Positions 35,349 through 42,689 of a stretch of 64,000 nt of DNA are shown here, in pieces. Numbering within the stretch: the first letter of the stretch is position 1; each line of letters begins with the position of its first letter. The stretch is from contig CANQWD010000003.1 of assembly GCA_947627465.1 (NCBI GenBank), positions 1 to 64,000 on the forward strand. Direction: 5' to 3'. The notes below the pieces were generated by a model that saw only the letters and a list, made by a program, of their open reading frames with translations, did not search any database and was not told the origin of the DNA. The translations under genes were made by a program, and so were the position numbers. This stretch comes from an uncultured Clostridia bacterium. Lineage in GTDB: Bacteria; Bacillota; Clostridia; Oscillospirales; Ruminococcaceae.

Positions 35349-35942
35349 CTATTCTTCATTCTCCCCGCCGTCCTCCTCAAACAACACATCATATAGATGT
35401 TCCTCGCTCTCAACGAAGCAGCAGCCGTCCTGCGCGTAGAGCACCACGACCGTTGTTCCCTTTTTCAGAGTACGTCCGTTCGCGGTGACGGCTCTGAAAA
35501 GATAACCGCGTTTCCCGCGCTTTACGGAAATGACCCCGTAACCGTACTTTGTAACGGTCTCGCGAACCAGCGCTGTCATTCCCTCCAAGTCTTTTTCGGT
35601 CGGTTCGCCGCTTTTATGAAGTTTGTAATATATCGGCGAAAAAGCAGCGCTGATCAGGAAATTCACGAAAATACCGCCTACTGCCGCAATCGGCAGCGAT
35701 ATCCACACCTCGCTTATAGCCAAATCGACAAGCAGCCCGATAACCCCCGCCGCAAACACGGTAATGATAAGCCGCAGCATATTCTTCGGAAAAACCGTCT
35801 GCCAAAGATTTTTGTCGGTTTTATCCTCGAACAGCGTTCCCGAATCGGGAAAAAATGATTTTCCGTAAAATATCCACGCAATGGTCTGCGCGATAAGATA
35901 CGCGCCCGAAAGCGCGATCAGTAAAATACAGAAGGTTTTCAT
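35349..35942 (-). CDS. NfeD-like membrane protein
   Basis: 197 residues: an N-terminal membrane segment, a middle pair of segments (LRLIITVFAAGVIGLLVDLA and WISLPIAAVGGIFVNFLI), and a C-terminal small beta-barrel of OB-fold type (MTALVRETVTKYGYGVISV ... GTTVVVLYAQDGCCFVE). This layout matches NfeD-family proteins, which associate with membrane proteases or flotillins; neither partner is here. It overlaps the CNNM-like gene by 4 bp. Confidence 0.75.
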   Translation of the reverse strand: MKTFCILLIALSGAYLIAQTIAWIFYGKSFFPDSGTLFEDKTDKNLWQTVFPKNMLRLIITVFAAGVIGLLVDLAISEVWISLPIAAVGGIFVNFLISAAFSPIYYKLHKSGEPTEKDLEGMTALVRETVTKYGYGVISVKRGKRGYLFRAVTANGRTLKKGTTVVVLYAQDGCCFVESEEHLYDVLFEEDGGENEE

Positions 35943-37201
35943 TTATCGTCCTCTGGGAGCTTTTCTTTTAATTCAAGCCGCACCTTGTTCACGCGAAGCT
36001 CCGACACATCGAGAACAGTCACGGAAAAATCGTCCGCTTCAAACACGGCGCCATTTTTTGGAATAGAACCAAACAGCTCCAAGACCCACCCCGCAACCGT
36101 GTGGGATTCGCTGTCGATCTCAAACTCCGCGTCGCGGTTCTCAAGAAAACGCCGCAGCGAGTTCAGCGAGACCTCGCCTAGCACTTCAAAAACGCGTTCG
36201 GACTTCGCCGTGATCGGACTTCTCACCTCGTCGCTCTCGTCCCAGATCTCCCCGACAAGTTCCTCAAGAAGGTCCTCCATCGTAACGATACCGAGCGTTC
36301 CTCCGTGCTGATCGAGCACCACGCTCATGTGGCACTTTTTCTTCTGCATATTACGCAAAACCTCGGAGATTTTCTGCATAGACGGCACATAAATCGTATC
36401 CTGAATAAGCTCGCGCACGGAAAGCTCCTCGCCTTTTTCCTCGTAAGCCTTGATGAAGTCTTTCTCGTTTATGATACCCAATATATTGTCAAGATTTTTT
36501 TCAAATACGGGCATACGCGAATACTGTTCATTAAGAAACTTTTCACGAACTTCCGCTGCCGAATCGTTCACCTCGACAGCCACCACCCGAACGCGCGGCG
36601 TGATTATCTCGTCGGCTGTTATCTCGTCGAATTGAAGCGCGCTGCGAACAAGATCGCTTTCCTGTTCCTCCAAAACGCCCTCGTCCTCGATCTCGTCAAT
36701 GATAGCCATAAGCTCTTCCTCAGTAACGCTCACGCTCTCTTTCTTGCGGAAGATCTTCGCCATGCCCTTTTTCAGCAGAATAAACAGCGAAGAAAACGGA
36801 GTGAAGATCAACATTAAAAAAGTGATGACCGCCGAAACGCCTATGCAAGTCGTCTCCGCGTAGTCTTTCGCAATACTTTTAGGCATAATTTCCCCGAAGA
36901 TCAGCACGATAAACGTTACCGCCACGGTAGACACCAACGAGCCGTACTTCTCGCCGACAAGCTGTATACACAAAATCGTGGAGATAGAGGAGGTGGCAAT
37001 GTTCACGATATTGTTTCCGATAAGTATGGTCGTAAGAGCCTTGTCATATTTTTGCAAAATATTCAGCGCCCGCGCCGCGCCCCTCGAGCCGTTTTCCGCC
37101 ATACCTTTAAGGCGTATTCTGTTTACGCTCGAGATAGCCGTTTCCGAAGCGGAAAAGAAAGCCGACAGCGCAATAAGAATAACGATAAGCACAATTCTCA
37201 T
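35939..37201 (-). CDS. hemolysin C / CNNM-CorC family membrane protein
   Basis: 420 residues: an N-terminal DUF21/CNNM membrane domain (ALSAFFSASETAISSVNRIR; LIFGEIMPKSIAKDYAE), a tandem CBS pair from about residue 200 (DEIITPRVRVVAVEV ... IINEKDFIKAY), and a C-terminal CorC/HlyC domain. CNNM homologues are implicated in Mg2+ export. It overlaps the genes on both sides by 4 bp, giving the operon HAD - CNNM - NfeD-like. A corA-type Mg channel lies at the other end of the window. Confidence 0.93.
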   Translation of the reverse strand: MRIVLIVILIALSAFFSASETAISSVNRIRLKGMAENGSRGAARALNILQKYDKALTTILIGNNIVNIATSSISTILCIQLVGEKYGSLVSTVAVTFIVLIFGEIMPKSIAKDYAETTCIGVSAVITFLMLIFTPFSSLFILLKKGMAKIFRKKESVSVTEEELMAIIDEIEDEGVLEEQESDLVRSALQFDEITADEIITPRVRVVAVEVNDSAAEVREKFLNEQYSRMPVFEKNLDNILGIINEKDFIKAYEEKGEELSVRELIQDTIYVPSMQKISEVLRNMQKKKCHMSVVLDQHGGTLGIVTMEDLLEELVGEIWDESDEVRSPITAKSERVFEVLGEVSLNSLRRFLENRDAEFEIDSESHTVAGWVLELFGSIPKNGAVFEADDFSVTVLDVSELRVNKVRLELKEKLPEDDK

Positions 37202-38004
37202 ACAGTCGTCTCCTCCGACAGCGCGTATTGCCTTATAGCCTTAGTCACGCCGCCGCTGTCGCAGTCCGCGCAAATATATCTGCACTGCTTTTTTATTTCG
37301 GGATGTCCGTTGTCGGGGCAAAAGCTCCAGTCCGCCGCTTTCAGCATATCCAAATCGTTGAAATAATCGCCGAACGCCATAGTCTCCGCGGAGGACACGC
37401 ACAACTGCTTTTGCAGAGCCTTTAAAGCGTTGCCCTTGCTGACGTTCGCCGCCATAACGTCCATCCATACCTCGCCCGACACCTGAACGTTCAGCCTGTC
37501 TCCGAAGATCTTGTCCAGCTCGGGCTTTCCATGAGAGTATGTTCCGCGCTCGTCACAGATCGCCAGTTTGAATATCGTTTCGTCAATGTTGCGGAAGTCG
37601 TCGATTTCGCGATGATGCCTGTAAAATCTTCCCACCTCGTCGGAAAACTCATCGGAGGACTTCAAATGATAAACTCCGCTTGCCGCACAAACCACGAGCC
37701 GAAACCCGCCGATCTTTTCGCACGCGTCCAACAGTTCCAAAAAAGTTTCTCTATCCAGCGGAGAAACATGCGTAAGTTTTCCGTTTAAGTAAGCCGCCGC
37801 TCCGTTGTCGCAAATAAACGATATCTTATCGCGGTATTCCTCGGGAAAAAGATGATCGACGGCGGAATAGGTCCTTCCGCTCGCCACCGCAAAAACTATC
37901 CCGCGCTTTTTCAGTTCGTCAAAAGTCTCAAAAAAATCCGCGGGCAGATTTTTATTGCTGTCAAGAAGCGTACCGTCAAGGTCGCTGGCTATCAGTTTTA
38001 TCAT
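37198..38004 (-). CDS. HAD-superfamily hydrolase, Cof type
   Basis: Phosphatase of the Cof/IIB class, 268 residues. Motif I DLDGTLLDS, motif II VASGRTYSA, motif III Lys in VSKGNALKAL, and motif IV GDYFNDLDML are intact. Members act on sugar phosphates or flavin and other nucleotide phosphates; the substrate cannot be read from sequence. The ATG at 38004 has GGGGAG 11 nt upstream; a TTG 9 nt earlier is too close to that site. Confidence 0.93.
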   Translation of the reverse strand: MIKLIASDLDGTLLDSNKNLPADFFETFDELKKRGIVFAVASGRTYSAVDHLFPEEYRDKISFICDNGAAAYLNGKLTHVSPLDRETFLELLDACEKIGGFRLVVCAASGVYHLKSSDEFSDEVGRFYRHHREIDDFRNIDETIFKLAICDERGTYSHGKPELDKIFGDRLNVQVSGEVWMDVMAANVSKGNALKALQKQLCVSSAETMAFGDYFNDLDMLKAADWSFCPDNGHPEIKKQCRYICADCDSGGVTKAIRQYALSEETTV

Positions 38005-38089
38005 ATATATCAATGCTCCCCAAAATGCGAAATCTCAAAAATATGCTTTAACTTCAAAATTAGCATAAGTACATCATAATCGTCAATTA

Positions 38090-39055
38090 TCAATTGATAA
38101 GTCCTTTGTGCTTTCCATGAAGAATATCCCCGTTGAACACCCCACCGTCATATTGCTTTATCGCGTCGTTTATGTTCTCGAAAACGTCCGCGGGAATGTT
38201 CTCGTCGGCAGCCATTTTTTCAAGTGCAGACACAAAATTTCGGTTAAGATATTCCGTATCTTTGAGGCTGACGCGCATATTCACACGTTGACCCGTATCG
38301 GCGTTGGTAAGGCAGCGAATATCGTGATCCAGCGTGTTAAGCAGCTTCGGCAAAGCCTGTTCGCCCGTCTGAAAGATCCGCGAACGGTAAACCGAAAGCC
38401 TCCCAAGACTTTGAATACTGCACTCGGACGGCAGACTGTCAAACATCGTCAGCATCGCGAGAAGATACTCCTCAAGCGAGCAGTACCTCAAAGGCAGCCC
38501 CGACGTCAGCGTCAGGCTGTCAACATTTACCGCTGTTAGCTTCAAAGCGGTGTCCAAAGCGGTTTTACAAGTATTCAGCGGACAAACGTCAATAGGCATT
38601 GGCGCCAATTCTACGCGCAGATCGTTATATAACCGCGCCATCTCAAAGGGCGTCATAAACTCAAACTCCGAACGGACGCGAAACGCCGCGATCTCTCCGT
38701 TCACACGGCCGCGTACAAGCCTTAAAGCCTTTCCCATATGCTTCTCTATATAAGGAGCTTCAAAAAGAATCGGGATATCCGTTTTTATTCGCTTGGAAAT
38801 ATCCGTGTACGTAAGCAAAACGTACTTGAAATCAAAATACTCCGTGAGCCGCAAAAACATGGGATCCACCATTCGGAAAATGTAAAAAACTCCCTCGGGC
38901 AATCTGTGCAGCTTCACCAGTGTGCGGAAATCAAGCTCAATATATTTTACGCCCGCGTCTCTCAGCGCGATAATATAATTAAAGATCAAATCGGGATCTG
39001 CGTTGTCCGTAAGCGGATAGGCGCAAAGACTGTTATCAACCAAAACAGTTTTCAT
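38090..39055 (-). CDS. degenerate DRE-TIM metallolyase-like protein (probable pseudo-enzyme)
   Basis: 321 residues. The general layout resembles homocitrate/isopropylmalate synthases and HMG-CoA lyases: N-terminal strand VLVDNSLCAYPL where active members have VxxxDTTLRDGEQ, then ALRDAGVKYIELDF, and late in the barrel CPLNTCKTALDTALKLTAVNVDSLTLT followed by RYCSLEEYLLAM (shown as separate parts), the place of the HxHND and GNASLEEVVMAL motifs. The Asp-Arg-Glu and metal His residues are missing, so I doubt catalysis by the known route. The assignment rests on my reading of motif order. Confidence 0.55.
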   Translation of the reverse strand: MKTVLVDNSLCAYPLTDNADPDLIFNYIIALRDAGVKYIELDFRTLVKLHRLPEGVFYIFRMVDPMFLRLTEYFDFKYVLLTYTDISKRIKTDIPILFEAPYIEKHMGKALRLVRGRVNGEIAAFRVRSEFEFMTPFEMARLYNDLRVELAPMPIDVCPLNTCKTALDTALKLTAVNVDSLTLTSGLPLRYCSLEEYLLAMLTMFDSLPSECSIQSLGRLSVYRSRIFQTGEQALPKLLNTLDHDIRCLTNADTGQRVNMRVSLKDTEYLNRNFVSALEKMAADENIPADVFENINDAIKQYDGGVFNGDILHGKHKGLIN

Positions 39056-39078
39056 AATTTAAATTCGTCCTCACAAAA

Positions 39079-39723
39079 TCATGACAAGCTGATTCCAAAC
39101 GCGAAACCTGACGCATAATAATCGCTTGTGATATCGACTTCTCTCACTGCCGCTCCCACCGAAAGCGCGGCGATCATCTTGCCGTTTCCGATGTAAATTC
39201 CGCCGAACTGCGCCTCGCCGTTCTCGCCGAAGAACACAAGATCGCCTTGATTTAAAGAATCCCGTCCGACGCGCGTTCCCATCTGCGCCTGAGATTGAGT
39301 GGTGCGCGGACAGGTAATGTAGCCGTTTTCACGCAAAACGTAGTAAATAAAACCCGAATTATCGAAGCCGGACGGCGATTCGCCGTTTTCCGCGAAAGGC
39401 GTTCCGATAAGCGCACTTGCAGCCAAAGAAATTCGGCTTCCGATATCGTCTGTCTCGGGTTCGGAGGAATCCGTGACGCTCTCGGAAGAATCGCTCGTCT
39501 CGCTTTCGGAAACTGACGTCTCAAAATCGGATGTATTTTGCGGCTTGGAAGGCTCCAAATCGCTCTCGTCGGGCACACTCACAGAGATCTCCTCGGGCAC
39601 GGATGAAGCGTTTTCTCCCAAGCCCTTCCCGCCGACAAATCCCGTAAGAAGAACTATGCCGATAACGGTAAGCGCGAACAAAGTCACAATTGCAATTATT
39701 AAAATGTTGTTTTTATTTTTCAT
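39079..39723 (-). CDS. NlpC/P60-domain protein lacking the catalytic triad
   Basis: 214 residues: one membrane segment (ILIIAIVTLFALTVIGIVLL), a Ser/Glu/Asp/Thr-rich linker to residue 93, and an NlpC/P60 fold. The framework is well kept (RISLAASALIGTPF, QGDLVFF, GGIYIGNGKMI), but the catalytic Cys of DCSG is Asn122 (DNSG), the His of HVGIYIG is Phe173, and the third residue (H in MIHA) is Ala185. So it probably binds peptidoglycan without cutting it. GGGGAG precedes the ATG. It lies 23 bp before the degenerate DRE-TIM gene. Confidence 0.85.
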   Translation of the reverse strand: MKNKNNILIIAIVTLFALTVIGIVLLTGFVGGKGLGENASSVPEEISVSVPDESDLEPSKPQNTSDFETSVSESETSDSSESVTDSSEPETDDIGSRISLAASALIGTPFAENGESPSGFDNSGFIYYVLRENGYITCPRTTQSQAQMGTRVGRDSLNQGDLVFFGENGEAQFGGIYIGNGKMIAALSVGAAVREVDITSDYYASGFAFGISLS

Positions 39724-39869
39724 TTATACTCCCCATAAAGCGGCGGTTGATAATTATAGGTCACCTTTAAAAATTATACAACCAAAAGCTGTAAAATGCA
39801 AACAAAATATTATGACGTAAAATAAGTAATTTCAAAATATTATGAGATTTTCTCGCTCTTTGCGGCACT

Positions 39870-41267
39870 TTACTTCGGAATTGCGGAGATCTTGTTATCA
39901 AAAACCGTAATGCAGGATTTTGTCAAAAGATCTGTAACCTCCAGCGTAAGGAAGTTTATAATAAATTTGGAACCGGGAAAAACTCTGTTGTTTATGTTCG
40001 CTCGAAGCGCGTCCTTATGCTGAATATCCTCGTCAAGCTTCTCAATAAGCGCCTGAAGCTCTTTCATACGCATCGAGTGGAACAGCTTGTTTTGCGTTTC
40101 GCTGCGGAACTGCCGCTGCTGCGGTTCTGTGAGTGCGCCGCCCTGCGCTTGCTTGCGCTGTTTCAAAAACGCGAGGTTTTTCACGGCTCCCTCAAAAATG
40201 CGGGTTGATTCTTTCAGATCGGCTTCAGCCTCGCGCTTTCTGGAAAACAAAACCGAACCGTCGCCGATGTATATCTCGGTTGGCGTATATTTCTGCGAAC
40301 CGACAATGCCAGCGTTCACATCGTGCATGGAAGTTACCTTACCGCCCGCGATAACGCCCGTAGAACCCTTAGCCGTAACGCCCCCGTAGCAAAAAACGTT
40401 GCAGAACGCAAACTGCTTTGAGGTAACATCGCCCTTTGTAAAGATCTCGGAATTTTCGCAAAATCCGATATCGGCGTTTCCGTCGCAGGACAGCTTGGAA
40501 TTTATGCAGCCGCCAACGATTGTAACGTCGCCGCCCGCGGTGACTTCGCCGCCGAAAACGCTGCCGTCGATTTTGACGTTCTTGCCCGCGTTTACAAAAA
40601 ATCCCTCCATAATGTTGCCCCTTATGTGAACGTCTCCGAAAAAGCTGATGTTTCCGACGGAAATATCCAGATCGGTGTTTATGGTGACAGCCTCCTCGAC
40701 CTGAAACGTTCCGTTGCCGAAAACTATGTGACCGTCGCACGCCGCAACGACCTGAGTTCCGTCAAGAGTTACAAGCGTGTTTTTGCCGAGCTGCGCTTTT
40801 GCGGGAGTTCCGGGCTTTGCGGGTATCTCTTTGCCGAAAATATCCATACCGGGAGTTCCCTCTCCGGGAGGTATGATATCCGCGATCACCTCGTTCTTAC
40901 GAATGGGGACAATGGCATTCAGTTCACGGAAATCCGTCACGCCAAACTCATTCTGGTGCGGCTTAAGCTTATGCTCCTTATCAAAACGGAACGTTACATA
41001 GCCGTTTTCACCGTCTCTCGGGTCTGTCGCCCGCGCGACAACGATCGTGTGATTGTATTCCTTGTCTTTCAGCACCCGCTTTAATTCATAATCGTTTAAT
41101 CCATGAACGATCCCGACGCTCTTGACCTCTGCCTCCGCCATAGCTTCGGTAACCGCCGCGCCGCCGCCCTGCGGCGCGTAAACGGTCATAACGGCAGTTT
41201 TTCCGTTATCATTGGACTGAATAACAACTCTGCCGTCAATCTTTACGCTTTTATGTTCGTCTGCCAT
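39870..41267 (-). CDS. DUF342 (FapA-like) protein
   Basis: 465 residues. Mid-protein there is a long run of short beta repeats rich in Gly and Asp (VNAGKNVKIDGSVFGGEV, TAGGDVTIVGGCINSK), i.e. a right-handed beta-helix of the FapA type, followed by a C-terminal coiled coil (residues 360-430). The region before it has NEVIADIIPPGEGTPGMDIFG, the family hallmark. FapA-type proteins are cytoplasmic and of poorly known, possibly polymer- or surface-associated, function. It lies 6 bp after the HAD gene upstream. Confidence 0.88.
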   Translation of the reverse strand: MADEHKSVKIDGRVVIQSNDNGKTAVMTVYAPQGGGAAVTEAMAEAEVKSVGIVHGLNDYELKRVLKDKEYNHTIVVARATDPRDGENGYVTFRFDKEHKLKPHQNEFGVTDFRELNAIVPIRKNEVIADIIPPGEGTPGMDIFGKEIPAKPGTPAKAQLGKNTLVTLDGTQVVAACDGHIVFGNGTFQVEEAVTINTDLDISVGNISFFGDVHIRGNIMEGFFVNAGKNVKIDGSVFGGEVTAGGDVTIVGGCINSKLSCDGNADIGFCENSEIFTKGDVTSKQFAFCNVFCYGGVTAKGSTGVIAGGKVTSMHDVNAGIVGSQKYTPTEIYIGDGSVLFSRKREAEADLKESTRIFEGAVKNLAFLKQRKQAQGGALTEPQQRQFRSETQNKLFHSMRMKELQALIEKLDEDIQHKDALRANINNRVFPGSKFIINFLTLEVTDLLTKSCITVFDNKISAIPK

Positions 41268-41273
41268 ATATTT

Positions 41274-41936
41274 TCACCCCTCAATCGTTTCAATAACATT
41301 TATTACCTCGCGCAAGGAATCGGATTTTGCGTAAATAAGTTTCAAAAGCTCGCCGTCGGGCTGAGATAGATCGGGCACCATAATTGTTTTGCAGCCTGCA
41401 GCAGAAGCGGATTTAACGCCGTTCGGCGAATCCTCGAGGGCAACGCACTCGCCGGGAGACAACCCCAGCTGCCCCGCCGCGTATATGTAAATATCGGGCT
41501 TGGGTTTACCCTGTTCAACCATGGTCGCGCAAACTATCTTGTCAAATTTTTCAAACAACCCCACGCGCTTCAGATAATTCTCAGTACGCTCATAGTCGGT
41601 AGCGGTGGCTACCGCTGCGGGAATGCTCTTTTCATTAAGGTATTCCAAAAGTTCGCGCGCACCGTCTTTAAGCTCCAACGGGTGATTTGAAAGATATTCG
41701 TTCATAAGTTCCATTCGCCGAGAACGTATTTTCACATAATCGAAATCCTCCCCGAACAGACCCTGAAGATACGGGATAGCAAACATTCTGTGAAGAGAAC
41801 GTATTGACAGCGCGTTTTCATGAGTCATGGGAAATCCCGCTTCGTTTGCCGCCTGTACCCAAAAACGAACAAGCAGTTTCTCGGTATCGAGCAGCAGCCC
41901 ATCCATATCAAAAATTACAGCCTTAACAATACCCAT
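41274..41936 (-). CDS. HAD hydrolase, beta-phosphoglucomutase-like (subfamily IA)
   Basis: 220 residues. Motif I VIFDMDGLLLDTE with both Asp, a helical cap, ATATDYERTENYL (motif II), the Lys in GKPKPDIYIYAA and motif IV ALEDSPNGVKSA. The substrate is unknown; relatives act on sugar phosphates or as mutases. The ATG at 41936 follows GGAG by 9 nt; an open frame 34 codons longer runs through the promoter and is rejected. First gene before the DUF342 gene. Confidence 0.92.
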   Translation of the reverse strand: MGIVKAVIFDMDGLLLDTEKLLVRFWVQAANEAGFPMTHENALSIRSLHRMFAIPYLQGLFGEDFDYVKIRSRRMELMNEYLSNHPLELKDGARELLEYLNEKSIPAAVATATDYERTENYLKRVGLFEKFDKIVCATMVEQGKPKPDIYIYAAGQLGLSPGECVALEDSPNGVKSASAAGCKTIMVPDLSQPDGELLKLIYAKSDSLREVINVIETIEG

Positions 41937-41987
41937 TCGCAAAATCTCCAATTTTTCCCAAAAATATGGCATTTTATATTCTATATT

Positions 41988-42016
41988 ATTATAACACATT
42001 TTCACGAAAAAGTCAA
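41988..42016 (-). promoter_or_regulatory. promoter of the HAD-DUF342 unit
   Basis: Minus strand TTGACT (42011-42016), 17-bp spacer, TATAAT (41988-41993). Confidence 0.85.
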
Positions 42017-42096
42017 CAATTATAGAACGATTTTTCAAAAGCCGCGGATTTTCGGCAAAAAATTCGGATAATATTGTATTTTTTTCAAAAAACCTC

Positions 42097-42125
42097 TTGA
42101 AATTTGCATTTGAATATGATATAAT
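42097..42125 (+). promoter_or_regulatory. promoter of secG-rnr
   Basis: TTGAAA (42097-42102), 17-bp spacer, TATAAT (42120-42125). Confidence 0.85.
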
Positions 42126-42176
42126 TAAAAGGTATGGTATTGTAAGCTATTATTATCTATTGGAGGATGTATACAA

Positions 42177-42635
42177 ATGGGTATTTTTGAGATCATAAGC
42201 GCGATCATTTTGATTATCGCATGCGTATTTATAGTAGTTGTGGTATTGCTAAAGGACACAAAAACACAGATGTCGCAGACCATCTCGGGCACCTCGTCCG
42301 ACAGCTTCTACCAGAAAAACGCGGGACGTACCAAGGAAGCAATGCTGAACAAGGCTACGATCGTTGCTGCGGTCATCTTCTTCGTACTTGCGGTTGCGGT
42401 AAACCTCATAAACGTTTACGGTAAAAAGGCAAGCGCCGACGACACGTCAAGCACCGCCTCGGTTGTTGAATCGACGGCGGACGACGAAAGCGCGGCGGAC
42501 GATGAGAGCACGACGGAAAGCGCGGCGGACGATGAGAGCACAGCGGAAAGCACGGCGGACAATGAGAGCGCAGCGGACAACGAAAGTGCGGCAAGCGAAA
42601 CAAGCGAAGCGGAAAGCAACACATCAGCGGAATAA
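42177..42635 (+). CDS. secG: preprotein translocase subunit SecG with a repetitive acidic C-terminal tail
   Basis: The first 82 residues are a normal SecG: two membrane helices (IISAIILIIACVFIVVVVLL and ATIVAAVIFFVLAVAVNLI) flanking TQMSQTISGTSSDSFYQKN. After them comes an unusual 70-residue tail made only of Ala, Asp, Glu, Ser, Thr and a little Asn, in 10-residue units such as SAADDESTAE. SecG is usually 70-80 residues. The tail ends close to the stop and would lie on the outer face or the cytoplasm depending on topology. GGAGG lies 10 nt before the ATG. secG-rnr is the standard Firmicutes order. Confidence 0.93.
   Translation: MGIFEIISAIILIIACVFIVVVVLLKDTKTQMSQTISGTSSDSFYQKNAGRTKEAMLNKATIVAAVIFFVLAVAVNLINVYGKKASADDTSSTASVVESTADDESAADDESTTESAADDESTAESTADNESAADNESAASETSEAESNTSAE
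42491..42580 (+). repeat. three 30-bp tandem repeats coding the SecG tail
   Basis: Units at 42491-42520, 42521-42550 and 42551-42580; units 1 and 2 differ at two bases, unit 3 at several. Each codes ten residues (SAADDESTTE, SAADDESTAE, STADNESAAD), so the reading frame is kept when units are gained or lost. Confidence 0.85.
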
Positions 42636-42641
42636 AAAGTC

Positions 42642-42674
42642 AAGACAGGCTGATAAAGCCTGTCTTTTGTTTTT
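42642..42674 (+). terminator. hairpin with T tract between secG and rnr
   Basis: AAGACAGGC (42642-42650) / GCCTGTCTT (42658-42666), 7-nt loop, then TTGTTTTT. It resembles an intrinsic terminator and is followed within 10 bp by the ribosome binding site of rnr, so it may let only part of the transcripts through. Confidence 0.75.
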
Positions 42675-42689
42675 AAGAAAGGACAGTCA

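Noticed and set aside
41937-42038. 34-codon N-terminal extension of the HAD hydrolase
   Set aside because: It would be encoded by the promoter and leader; the ATG at 41936 has a good ribosome binding site right before the DxD motif.
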